Shown: one piece after another, positions 32,553 through 41,993 of the stretch
How the letters are laid out: each line of letters starts with the position of its first letter
Position numbering within the stretch: position 1 is the stretch's first letter
Origin: Gonocerus acuteangulatus
Lineage: Eukaryota > Arthropoda > Insecta > Hemiptera > Coreidae
Assembly (NCBI GenBank): GCA_946811695.1
Contig: OX328132.1
Coordinates: 55,032,909 to 55,096,908, forward strand
Direction: 5' to 3'
DNA: 64,000 bases
Position numbers and translations under genes: made by a program
The notes under the pieces: generated by a model
The model's database searches: none
The model's input: only the letters and a program-made list of their open reading frames with translations
Told to the model about the DNA's origin: nothing

Positions 32553-32832
32553 TCACACATCCTCAGAAGGAAAGCCCTCAGCTCTACTGCTGAACAGAAT
32601 ATAACCGAAGTGAAGCCATGGGCTAGATCATGCACGCTTTGGTACTTGGTAGATTTTAATGTTCTCATCTGGGTCTTCTGGACATGGTGTATAAATGTGG
32701 CAATTAATTTCCATCATACACTCTCAGAAGAATATTCCTTAGTTATACTACTGTGCAGAAGATTACCGACGTGAAGCCGTTCACGAGACCATGAACGGGT
32801 AATCTTCTGGATATGGTTGTGTAAATGTGGAA
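32553..32832. repeat. Diverged tandem duplication, about 150-160 bp
   Basis: CCTCAGAAGGAAAGCCCTCA...GAAGTGAAGCCATGGGC...TTCTGGACATGGTGTATAAA at 32562-32703 recurs as TCTCAGAAGAATATTCCTTA...GACGTGAAGCCGTTCAC...TTCTGGATATGGTTGTGTAA at 32720-32826. Confidence 0.6.
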
Positions 32833-33260
32833 CCTCCGACGCACAGCGGGGCAAATGACAAATGAGAAGAGCAAAAGTCAAAAAATAAATGTCCCATTTA
32901 GAGATGAATATTATTAGCAATGTAAACACAAGTGTCTTGGGGCACAAAAACAGTACGCTTTTTTTGACGGTTAAGAGGTGCGATAGTGAAGGGCTACAAG
33001 GTAATCTCCAAGCATGAGCATATATTTAAATAGTATGCTTTATTATTATTTATCCTATTTATGTAATAATTAAGAATTTAAAGATTAGAAAAAAGTACAT
33101 GCCTTGCACACGTCAAATTTAAAAGGATAGAAGTGTACATAATTTGCAAGATTAGGCTAGATTAAGTACGAATTCAAACAAAACATGTTCTCTGAAATAA
33201 TGGGAGTTGATGCATAATTAATTTATAACCAACCTTATTCAACTTTTTAAATAACATCAA
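32833..33260. other. Non-coding stretch
   Basis: No element or gene recognised. Confidence 0.4.
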
Positions 33261-33267
33261 TTTTTAG

Positions 33268-33458
33268 ACAAATGCGTGATTCCACGAAAAGAGATGTTTG
33301 ACGTGTGGCGGACAAAACTTAATTTGTCGGGCAAAAACGCCGGTGTTTTGCAATATGTTTTTAACAAACTGACTGTGGATGGCGAAGAGGTAGGTGATTT
33401 TGATCAAATTGCAAAAATTAAATCTAAGGTTAAAGCTTTGCTCGTCCAAATTCTTTAA
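33268..33458 (+). CDS. Possible terminal exon, function unknown
   Basis: After a plausible 3' splice site (TTTTTAG ending at 33267) an open frame of about 62 codons runs to a TAA at 33456-33458. It reads KCVIPRKEMFDVWRTK, then LNLSGKNAGVLQYVFNKL and TVDGEEVGDFDQIAKIKSKV. There is no ATG before residue 10, so as an intact gene it could only be a downstream exon. Composition is mixed and soluble, unlike the low-complexity frames around it. An antisense frame covers the same span. I recognise no family; it may be a relic of an element. Confidence 0.25.
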
Positions 33459-34980
33459 ATAGCTCCAAATGTTCACTACTTATCTCTTTTTAGTGTTTCA
33501 TTCCATTAGAAAAGTTACCTCGAGTGATCGGAATTTTTCTCTCCTAAATCGGTCATTTGCCCAATTGTTCGACGGTTCATGAGCAATTCTGTCGGCTTTC
33601 ACCTGAGAAGAAAGATGATTTATTTCCAACACTCCCAATTATTGAAATGTACTGACTTATAAGGATCAACTTATTCTCCAATTTCGTATGGGTATAAAGG
33701 CTGTACGTGGATACTATTTAACAGGGCCACCACATGGGGGGGCTGCCGGGTACTGTTGTCCCGGGCCCGGGCTCCATGGGGGCCCGGGCCGGGCCTCGCT
33801 AATTGGAAACAAATGTATAGGTATGTATAGCTTGTAAAAAGAATAGGGTTTAGAAATATAGACGGGCGTAGCCTATATTTATTTGAATTGAAGCTATATT
33901 TTTTTAATGTACATAAACGACAAAACAAGTGCAGTCCTAGAATAGTATATTTCATTAGGAGTCGTAATAAAACTACAAGTACCGAAAGTGACCTTTGCTG
34001 CTTATGATTTATCTTCTAGGCTCAGTAAGTGCCTAGCGCTGCTTTCGCAGTCTGTTATAGAACTCTTCGTGGTGCCTGCGGTGAAGTGATGAACTATCGG
34101 CATTTAAGTTCGTGGATGGAATGTGCGTGGGTGTACATAGAAGAATCCGTGCTCGGGTGGAGAAGTCTGGAAAGGCCGCCAATGACCCCGACTAGGTGGA
34201 AATAGAAGCCTGGCTGAAAATAATTATTACAAAAGAAAGACAATTATTTTGATTCAGGGTCCTATTTATTAGGAGTGTATGCTCCATTCCAGACTGAAAG
34301 TATTATCCAATTACTTAGTAGTGAATCAAGAAAAATCATGCCAGGCTAATAATTATAAAAATGCAATTTACTGCCATAAGTTGCAACAAGATTAAGTTCC
34401 ACTATGAATTTTGAACGAGGAGCCTCCCTTTGGCCTAATAGAGGGAGCCTGGATGGTTTAGGGAAGGATTTGGCCTAGGATGAAGGAGCCGGTGGCAGGG
34501 AGCAGCCGAGGGATGACTCGATAATAATAGGCCGAAGATAGATCGACAATAGGTTTAAACGCCTCCATTCAGCGCCTAATAACAGCTTATTTCCGGCTTT
34601 AATCAATTGGGCATCAGAGATCAGCGGAAACAATTGATATCCCAGCACCTATATGTGGGTCGCCCCCACCCACAACCCACTTGATGCACCAGCTCAATGA
34701 CCTTTATCTTACTCATTGTCATCCTACACTAGTCAAATACAATGTACAACGGGTTGTTATTGCTTCAATGGAAGGGTAATTCTTATTATTTAACGGAGGT
34801 GCAATAGCGGTGAATGTTTAAAGTAGAATTTAACATAGAGTAATTAAGGATCTGGGCACTATTCCCGTTCGAAGGTATACCTTTTAAAATAAAATAAAAT
34901 ATTTTAGGTCTGGGTAATGAATGAAATACTAAATTTTGGCCAGTAAAAAAATATATAAAAATGTAGAAAACAAATACTAA
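33459..34980. other. Non-coding stretch with a GC-rich palindromic element end
   Basis: 33722-33800 is GC-rich and self-complementary (GTCCCGGGCCCGGGCTCC facing GGGGGCCCGGGCCGGGC), like the ends of some hAT-type elements that begin CAGGGCC. 34400-34720 is complex, less AT-rich sequence with no open frame. No gene called. Confidence 0.4.
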
Positions 34981-34985
34981 ATTTA

Positions 34986-35350
34986 TTTATTTAATTTAGT
35001 ATTTATAAATTCATTAATATAATCTAAACAAAAAAATGATTCTAAATTTGAATTTGATTTGGGTAAGACCGAGCCCAAGTCTATGTCTCTCAGAGTGTCC
35101 TGCTTTCCCTCAGAGATATCCAATAAGATAAGTCCCTTGGGTGACAAAGTTCTGACCACCTCTACCTTCTCCAGCCATATCTGGTATACACACACTATGT
35201 AATTTCCATCCATCATCGTTATTGAAATTATTGGGCTCTTACAATGGAGACCCTTCTTTTCGAACGTCTTCACCTGACCAATGGGCACATGCTCTCCGCA
35301 CTCCTGCCCACGTCTTGCTACAGCCGAAGTCTTGGTGCGGCCACACTTCT
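34986..35350 (-). CDS. Unrecognised open frame
   Basis: About 120 codons are open after a stop near 35351. The visible protein has a Cys/Arg-rich beginning (KCGRTKTSAVARRGQECGEH), then GQVKTFEKKGLHCKSPIISI, a hydrophobic and mixed centre (GNYIVCVYQIWLEKVEVVRT) and an ordinary soluble end (DISEGKQDTLRDIDLGSVL). There is no ATG at the start of the frame and no recognised domain. 35351-35710 on the same strand has pieces such as LKEEVEHLRKNFLRDGY that recall reverse-transcriptase C-termini, but with stops, so the whole stretch may be a decayed retroelement. The AT-rich 3' end (34980-35030) ends the frame. Confidence 0.25.
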
Positions 35351-35854
35351 AGTCTGCACAGTGTTGCACAATCCTGATGCACACAATAAAACCCCGAAGT
35401 ATGTAAACCCCTCTATCCTGTAGCCATTACCTATCCTTCGTAGAGCTCAGGACCAGGACCTCAACAATCATTCCAATCGCCCTTTAAGCACATCTGATAT
35501 CCCGCTTGACAAAGAGCCTACCAACCCTTTTAGACACACCACGAGCGGCCATCCGTTTGTCGACTAGCTCGGTCCCCCGACTCCTGCGGCCGATTCCTAC
35601 ATACATTCCTTAGTGTAGCCTTCATTTATTTCTATCTATAGCCATCTCTCAGGAAATTCTTCCGCAAATGCTCCACTTCCTCCTTCAAATAATTATCATA
35701 GGACCACCAATATCCAAGCTATGGAATATCCAACCTATGGATTACTAAAAATAACAAATTCAAATTAGAATTTTTTTTATAGTGAGTTCATCAAATGGTT
35801 ACTGTGAATACATACGAAAAACAGACCACCACCAGATATAGGCAAGGTCTCATT
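35351..35854. other. Complex non-coding stretch, possible retroelement remains
   Basis: Less AT-rich than the surroundings. On the minus strand LKEEVEHLRKNFLRDGY (about 35640-35695) is the only suggestive piece; too little to name. Confidence 0.3.
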
Positions 35855-35900
35855 CGCCGTTGTTAATGACCTAAAAGTTGGCACGCTTTGAAAAAAAAAA
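35855..35900 (+). mobile_element. SINE-A 3' tail fragment
   Basis: CGTTGTTAATGACCTAAAAG then TTGGCACGCTTTGAAAAAAA matches the SINE-A tail with several changes. Confidence 0.45.
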
Positions 35901-37040
35901 TCCTATATGCGTTGAGAAGTATTAGTGAAGTCCTTTACAATTATTTTCAGAAAAGGCTTCCAAATCCTTTTGAATAATACAATATAATTGGAAAGAATAA
36001 AACTAGTACAGGAGTATGGTGATGCACACCAATTTACATCGGCCTGTGTAGAGCGTGTAACTGGAGCGTAACTCGGATCGAGTGGTGAAATAGAAAGGGA
36101 GATAGAGGGCCGGAAAAAGGGAGAGAGAATAGAAAAGAAAGGATAAAAAAAAATAAAAAAAAAAAAAAAAATAAGCAGAGAAATGACCTCATTGGTATCC
36201 GGATATTTTCCTTTTGCCGAGAAGCGAGGGGTTCCGAATTTCCCTATTGGCCAGACCTGTATCCTGACAATCGGACTCGAGCGTAAAAACGTGTACTAGT
36301 GGTTCATTAGTCGAGGGGAACGGGGCTACAGGATAAGCGGCCTCCTTGTTAAAATCCTCCTGGCTCATTTCGTCTATCTCCTAACCCCTCTATCTCTCTC
36401 TACAACCCCCCCCCTCCCCGACAACAATCCATATCTAGAGGGATCTTTTATACACCCCCCCCAAACCCCTCTCCACCTACATATCCCCTCATCATTCACA
36501 ATATAAAACGTATTTTTGTACCCCTAAATAATACCAGTACGTCTCTAGGGCAATCGGTATTTTACCTAGTTCGCCCAAATTATATCTGGTGGTCTAATTA
36601 TAAATTATATCTGGTATCTGGTGGCAGAAAGGTTGGATTCATCGCATAGATTTAAAGACGGTCGAGAAAACCAAATGTCAACTATGTGTTGTTTCATCAT
36701 AAGCAACGCTAAAAAAATGTATTCATTTATTTTTATACCTTTTGCCGCATCCATCTTACTCATATACCACCAATATTTTTGTAGCCTACCTATATGGAGT
36801 CTGAACCGTGGACCAATCTCATCGGTCATGGGCGGCTGTCGTCGCAATGAAGAGATGGAGGAAACGCGCTAAAATGAGATGCTCCTTTTTCTAATGACCT
36901 GCGTGATATATTTAGAATTGGGAAAAAATTAAAAACCCCTTAATTATGCCAGAAAGATTACGGATTTTAACATTTAGATAGGGTTCGTAAATTCAGGTTC
37001 CCTCGGGCAACATGCTTTAACGGGATGGAATGACAAATAG
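35901..37040. other. Non-coding stretch
   Basis: A-rich run at 36144-36171, C-rich runs at 36407-36420 and 36451-36460. Overlapping frames on both strands at 36605-36872 have no recognised domain. Confidence 0.4.
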
Positions 37041-37433
37041 AACAAAATAATTAAAAGCAAACATCTCTTAAAATTTATAGACATTATTGAAGAGAGATAC
37101 AAACTTCAGCAGACGTACGCAACTATTGACTGGACATGTAGTTACTCACAGCTAGTTGCAGAGATTAAATACAACAGGAACTGTATAAGTGACGCAGAGA
37201 CAGAACAGACTTACGACCACCTTATACACGTCAATAAACTTGTAGATGGTCAGAGACTGACTCCAATGAAGCAGATAATGCTTCTTCGTCATACCTGGAC
37301 ACGAAGGAAGATAATTGGTAACAAAGGAAGGACCAATTTTAGATTTCACGGAAGACATAGTGACATTTATAGACAGAATCAATTAGGAACACGACCAGGC
37401 ACTTGTCATTTTTATGACCACTGCACCGTGTAA
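37041..37433 (+). CDS. 130-codon open frame without an early ATG, function unknown
   Basis: The frame is open from just after a TAG (37038-37040) to a TAA (37431-37433). The first in-frame ATG comes only at 37267, so as an intact unit it would have to be an exon or a truncated element ORF. The reading has mixed protein-like composition: LLKFIDIIEERYKLQQTYAT, DWTCSYSQLVAEIKYNRNC, YDHLIHVNKLVDGQRLTPMK, LLRHTWTRRKIIG and a basic His/Tyr/Cys-rich end (TCHFYDHC). No domain is recognised. In AT-rich DNA one such frame per window can occur by chance, so weight is limited. The antisense frame 37152-37382 overlaps it. Confidence 0.3.
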   Translation, partial: NKIIKSKHLLKFIDIIEERYKLQQTYATIDWTCSYSQLVAEIKYNRNCISDAETEQTYDHLIHVNKLVDGQRLTPMKQIMLLRHTWTRRKIIGNKGRTNFRFHGRHSDIYRQNQLGTRPGTCHFYDHCTV

Positions 37434-38035
37434 ATACACTTTTTTATGTTTTTATTACTTTAATTAATTATATTTGTTTTGTTAAGCTTATTAATTGTAC
37501 TGAAGTTTATCGTGTTTATTTTTTATGTTAAATAGTTTAGCTGAGATTTTTATAATTTTTAACTGACGTACAATTATGCGATTTGTTTTTGTACTTTTAA
37601 TTACTAGGTTAAATAAGGAATAATATAGAATTGTACTAATTATCAATGCTGTAGATGCACCAAAAAATAAAAACAAATAAGCGTGCCCGTTCTAAGATCT
37701 CACCAGATATAAATAAAGGTGTAAAGAAATGAATAAAAATGAAACAATAAAATAGACAAAAAAAAAATAGTAATAAACTAAAAATAAGATTGACAAAAAA
37801 AAAGTATGAGTGATTAAACATGTTAAAAAGTAATGACAACAAAAATAATATTACACACAACACTGTCTTAATACACAATACTGTAAACTCTATTCATCTT
37901 AACATTACACTATACACGATTTAACTATAATCTTAGGGTGGTTATGACCAATCATTTTTCTGCCCTTAAACTCCCAACCCAACCCACACCAGGTGTACGC
38001 TTTACGTGGTCACAAGCTAATCTGCTGCAGGTCGT
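37434..38035. other. AT-rich non-coding stretch
   Basis: Low-complexity minus-strand frames only. No element recognised. Confidence 0.4.
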
Positions 38036-38038
38036 ACT

Positions 38039-38266
38039 TTAACCCGCCAGTTCCAAACGTTTTTCTAAAGGAGTGATATCTTTGGGGATTATGAAGAAGT
38101 GAAGAGGTTTTGGTACGACGGAGGTGCGGTGGTGGATAGAAGGTGGTTGAAGAATGTCTGATATTTTCTCTTGGTTAAATCTCTGTAAGTAGACGAGCCT
38201 TAAAGAGATGCCAAGATTCGATGAAGAGGAAGTGGTAAGAAGATGCAACGCTTGCTTCTCATCAAA
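38039..38266 (-). CDS. Possible terminal exon, function unknown
   Basis: Open frame of about 75 codons ending at a TAA (38039-38041). The reading is ALHLLTTSSSSNLGISLRLV, YLQRFNQEKISDILQPPS, then HHRTSVVPKPLHFFIIPKD and ITPLEKRLELAG at the C-terminus. It lacks an upstream in-frame ATG before a stop and follows GAGAAG, which could be an acceptor AG. Composition is more protein-like than the neighbouring AT-rich frames, but no family is recognised. It may be chance. Confidence 0.22.
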   Translation of the reverse strand, partial: FDEKQALHLLTTSSSSNLGISLRLVYLQRFNQEKISDILQPPSIHHRTSVVPKPLHFFIIPKDITPLEKRLELAG

Positions 38267-38625
38267 GATTCATTCATATCCGCCTTAGCTTCCAGATACC
38301 TTCCATAATCCCACTCAAATACACGTGCTTCGTGACGAAGTCACCTTTTTCCCTATTCCATAATTATAGCCCTATTTTGTCTCAAATTTCGTTTCATTAT
38401 GTATTATATATGCAGTACTTCTTTTTAAAATGGTGCTGTGTCATGTGAGATATTCGGTGATGCACCCGTCTTTTACACGCGTCTAAAGAAAATGTGTGCA
38501 CTCCGGCTGTTTAATTGCTTGCTCATCGAATTTATATTAACAATTATGACAAAAATTACAGATTTTAAATTCTATTTCACCTCCTACAATATGTAATTTA
38601 ATTAAAAACCACATTTGTTTATTGT
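38267..38625. other. Non-coding stretch
   Basis: No gene or element recognised. Confidence 0.4.
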
Positions 38626-38885
38626 TATTACAAGAAATTGTGGAAAAACAAATTAAAAGGGGGGAAAAATGCAGATTTCAGTACATAAAACTTTAAAGTA
38701 ATTTTACTCAAAACTATGTTTTTCAAAGCCTGCGATATGCTAGTGCCTTTAATTTTTACGCGATCAAATTTTATCTGCAGCTTCCTAATCATATTTTGTA
38801 GTACGCAGGATTGTGAAGTAGAGTGCGCTTCATTGAATTATAAAGATTTTTCACAGATTTTTTAATAGAAACTGAAGAATTGTTC
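38626..38885. repeat. Dispersed repeat B (copy 2)
   Basis: Collinear with 13126-13395: ACTTTAAAGTAATTTTACTC, ACTATGTTTTTCAAA, CTGCAGCTTCCTAATCATAT and CATTGAATTATAAAGATTTT. Confidence 0.6.
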
Positions 38886-39137
38886 GCCATTTACGAAAAA
38901 ATAATATTTCTTAAGAATCCTTTTGCCTTCTTCTTTCGAAATAATTTTTGTTTTTTCTTCTAGATTAAAATTGTCGACTGCAGACTATCGCCCGTGAAAG
39001 AGGGTTTTCGTTCGTCAGACACAGTGCCGCCATTTTGTTTTCGAAGAATAAAAACCTTTTTTTTTGGATACTTTAACATCCCATATAAAACTTATGATAT
39101 ATACAATTAAAAAATATTGAGTTATTTTTATTCAGTA
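38886..39137. other. Non-coding spacer
   Basis: Nothing recognised. Confidence 0.35.
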
Positions 39138-39205
39138 GGTCTCCCCCTGGTCTAGTGGCTAACCCCTTAGTTTCTCGCCCGGGAGATGGCGGGTTGGATT
39201 CCCAC

Positions 39206-39210
39206 CGGCG
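39206..39210. repeat. 5-bp target-site duplication CGGCG (left)
   Basis: CGGCG abuts the left CACAGTG terminus; identical to 40883-40887. Transib elements favour 5-bp GC-rich CGNCG-like targets. Confidence 0.85.
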
Positions 39211-40882
39211 CACAGTGGTCCAAACTCAGCCATCATGATGCAAAAAATACTTTGAGTGGATGGATTGCCTTCAAACTCGGCATGATGTTTATTGAATGGT
39301 TGAGAAGGTGTTTTATGAGGATTATGACAAAATAGGTAAGGGTGGGGGTGGGGTAAGAGGGAGAGTGGGAGGTACTTCATAGCTTTTCAATTGCTTTTCG
39401 TTGAAGGATTTGGTTCAAATGTTGTATGATGTTCATTGAAGGGTTGAGAAGGTGTTTTATGAGGAATATGACTAAATAGGAGAAGGTTGTGGTGGGGTTG
39501 AGAGGCCGACCGCTTTCCCCCGAGCTTGTTGAAGGTATGGCATCCACTTCGCCAGTAAGAAAAATAATTTCTACTTCCAACCACGATGAAAACTTAGATT
39601 CAAATTTAGATTTATCCCCATTAGTCTTCCTCCATCTGGCCATATAATTAGAATATAAAATTTTGAGTGTTTTTCTAACACGATCATCTTCTGTAAGACC
39701 AAATGCTTGGACCGCCCTTCTATAAAAAATTTCAAACGTTTTCGAAGTAATTATGAGCTCTCCAAAATCTCTTCTACGTAGCATCTCTCTTAAAAAAAAA
39801 AAAAAAGAATAAATAAATAAAACAAAATTTAAAAAAGGTGTCTTTTAAATTATTTTTTCGGTAATGGCACTTCTATATTTGAAGATCAATAATCTATTAT
39901 GGACTAAGTGACAAAAAAACAGTTAACAATTTTTATAACGTTCAAAGTGCAAGTTTATAAGCATAGAACTCCAGTGCCCATACTTTCATACTTTTATACA
40001 AAAATAAAAATGTCACTCTATAATAATTTTAAGTAATTATTCAGACTTTTTCATGGAAATATTTAACAAGATGTAGCACATTATAGATGATTTGTCTTGC
40101 AAATCAGAGTTTCATTTATTGCAGCATAATAAATGACAAAGTTAAAAAAAAGGAATTTACCAAAATCTGTACTTTACTTCTCAGTAAAAATCGGTTCGCA
40201 GAAATCTATGTGCACTAGACCTTCACTCAAGAACAACACAAGGAATACTGACCCAAATTACTCCCAGCAGATGACCTCTGGGTAGGGGTCATCTGCTGGC
40301 ATATGAGGGTCAGGGCTACCTGCTACCGCAGCAGGCAGCGCACCGAGCCTAGGTTTTCCCCATAAAATTCCCTCCCAATACCAAAGGGGTACCGACGGGC
40401 AGATAAACCTTACATATTCTGTTAGAGGAATGTAAGGGCTAAAAGCTGACACAAATAACTCCGTGATTCCTCGTGATGCTGACGTTAAAAACCTGTCTAA
40501 ATTTCACATAGGCTTGTTAAAAAATACTTAACTTTAAAAATCTGTTACACAACTTCATATCAAGATATTTCGATCGTTTTGCCATATTTATGTAGTCCAT
40601 CTATGGTACCTTTATTACAGAAAAAATTATAAACATAAAAAACTATTATGGCATATTAATTGACTAGTATCCTAGGGTTGCAAATAATGTTTGAGCACAC
40701 ATGTATAGAACCGCCATCTTTGAACCGTCTCAGAGACTAAATGGACGGATACAAAATTAAAATTTCTTTATTAATATAATATATGGTTATTATAGAACCT
40801 TCTAGACATGTTTTGGTGTTTCTTAAAAAATGTTGGGGTTTTCGATTTTTTGCACCATGATGGCTGGATTTGGACCACTGTG
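39211..40882. mobile_element. Transib-superfamily element, non-autonomous or decayed
   Basis: Ends are inverted over about 38 bases: CACAGTGGTCCAAA, then CAGCCATCATG and TGCAAAAAAT, with few mismatches. Both ends have the layout heptamer CACAGTG, 23 bases, then CAAAAAAT(A/C). Transib termini are known for a CAC-type heptamer, a 23-base spacer and an A-rich nonamer ending ATC, and for 5-bp CGNCG targets; all are seen here. The right end reads CAAAAAATC. Length 1672 bp, against about 3 kb for autonomous copies. The inside contains a possible N-terminal transposase fragment (39377-39784) and two copies of a 75-base block 144 bases apart (39285 and 39429). Confidence 0.85.
39377..39784 (-). pseudogene. 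Possible N-terminal fragment of the Transib transposase
   Basis: 135 codons open, from an ATG at 39784. The N-terminal two thirds look like real protein: RRRDFGELIITSKTFEIFYR, LTEDDRVRKTLKILYSNYM, FESKFSSWLEVEIIFL and IPSTSSGESGRP. The last motif (STSSxxxGRP) resembles the linker before the conserved region of some Transib-type transposases, but I am working from memory of the pattern. After GRP the frame drifts into the internally duplicated block and loses character. None of the DDE catalytic region is visible anywhere inside the element, so this copy cannot supply transposase. It could instead be a captured unrelated sequence. Confidence 0.4.
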
Positions 40883-40887
40883 CGGCG
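40883..40887. repeat. 5-bp target-site duplication CGGCG (right)
   Basis: Second copy, directly after the right CCACTGTG terminus. Confidence 0.85.
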
Positions 40888-40982
40888 GCAGGAATTTTCT
40901 CATCTCACGGTTCGTTGAGAAAATTCCTCACTGCCCCTTGGATTTCGGTGCTAATGGCCCAGATGCGCGGTAGGAAAAAAAA

Positions 40983-41434
40983 TAATAAAAAAATATTCAT
41001 GAATTGGAAAAGTGACTTTGTTTTTTATCACACGAGGTAGTATTATCCGTTAATAGTAATCAAACTTTTTAAATGCATTCTTATATAAATCTGTAAGAGT
41101 TTATACATGCTGGAACTGCCGACCCCGGAGGCAGGCGGCGGCGGTACTCACTCAATAAAAGTCAATTGGCTAGCTATGTTTCCTAGGCATTGTATTCTAA
41201 TCTTTTATATCCTCTGATATTATTAGGCCTTCCTTTGGTATTAGCCATCTACGTTCTGGCCATTTGTCGGCAATCTAGGCCACTAAGGTCGTCGAATAAC
41301 ATCTACATACAGCACAGAAGCAGATTGTAATCACTTTTCGTTAGATATTAGTGAATTGATGTAAATCCATTGATGTGCCGGCGGATGCAAAACGATTAAC
41401 TCAGTTTTCAGTTAAGAATCAGTATTCGTTCCAA
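40983..41434. other. Non-coding stretch
   Basis: No gene or element recognised; a GC-rich patch at 41118-41142. Confidence 0.4.
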
Positions 41435-41775
41435 ACTAGCACCAGAAAAAACTGAGGCTGTGATTATCAGCAAAAAAGGTAAATCCTCTCCTCGTCGAAA
41501 ATGTAGAAATAGTTCCTCCCAAGTCTATTAAATACCTTGTAGTATTGCTTTACTCCGAACTAACTTTCGTCAAACAATTATAAAACTGGGTAAGGAATCC
41601 GCAATATCTTCTATCATACCAATTATTGGAGGGCCAGCAGTAGAACGAAAGCAGTAGGAGCCATAACAGACGTCCCACCTTCTTATTAAGGAGGGGACCA
41701 AAATATATAGCGGAAAATGTGCCAGAGACGATCTCATAGATACCTGGAAAGAAAGATGTACAAGTGAAACTAAAG
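41435..41775 (+). pseudogene. R1-type LINE reverse transcriptase C-terminal fragment
   Basis: Reads LAPEKTEAVIISKKGK, the motif after the palm in R1-like LINEs, then a frame change and stop. Further pieces correspond to the KYLGV region (damaged, about 41527), SAISSIIPIIGGPA with the I-P-x-x-GGP signature (about 41601-41640), and a short DLIDTWKERC near 41732. Stops and frame changes are frequent, so this is an old relic. No 3' UTR or tail is identified; the following sequence from 41780 is a different repeat. The R1-clade call rests on the EKTEAV and GGP motifs. Confidence 0.65.
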
Positions 41776-41777
41776 GG

Positions 41778-41921
41778 GGCTACACACGATTCAGGCAGAA
41801 CTGTCAGTTAGTCCTGAACAGTCCGCCTGAAAGCCGTTCGCCTGCACGTGCACATATTCCGGCCGCCTGAAAAGTCTTAACTGACAGACCGGCCGGAATA
41901 TACACACGTTCAGGCTACCGG

Positions 41922-41925
<4 letters not shown>
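41778..41925. repeat. Unclassified repeat end with inverted stretches
   Basis: GGGGGCTACACACGATTCAG on the left and TATACACACGTTCAGGCTAC near the right. Inside, CATATTCCGGCCG faces CGGCCGGAATAT and CTGTCAGTTA faces TAACTGACAG, forming a nested hairpin. Probably the end of a DNA element. Confidence 0.45.

Positions 41926-41990
<65 letters not shown>
41926..41990. repeat. (TA)n microsatellite
   Basis: Pure TA run of about 64 bases. Confidence 0.95.

Positions 41991-41993
<3 letters not shown>

Larger units (their letters stand above)
39138..40982 (+). mobile_element. SINE-A copy split by a Transib-type insertion
   Basis: The tRNA-like head (39138-39210: A box TGGTCTAGTGG, B box GGTTGGATTCCC) and the body plus tail (40888-40982: GCAGGAATTTTCTCATCTC to the A-rich run) belong to one SINE. 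Joining across the insertion, with one copy of CGGCG, restores the order seen at 2791. The tail hairpin here is GGTGC/GCGCG, weakened. Confidence 0.85.

Noticed and set aside
36605..36872. Overlapping 80-codon frames on opposite strands
   Set aside because: Neither has a recognisable motif; at most one could be real and no splice or promoter signal decides it.
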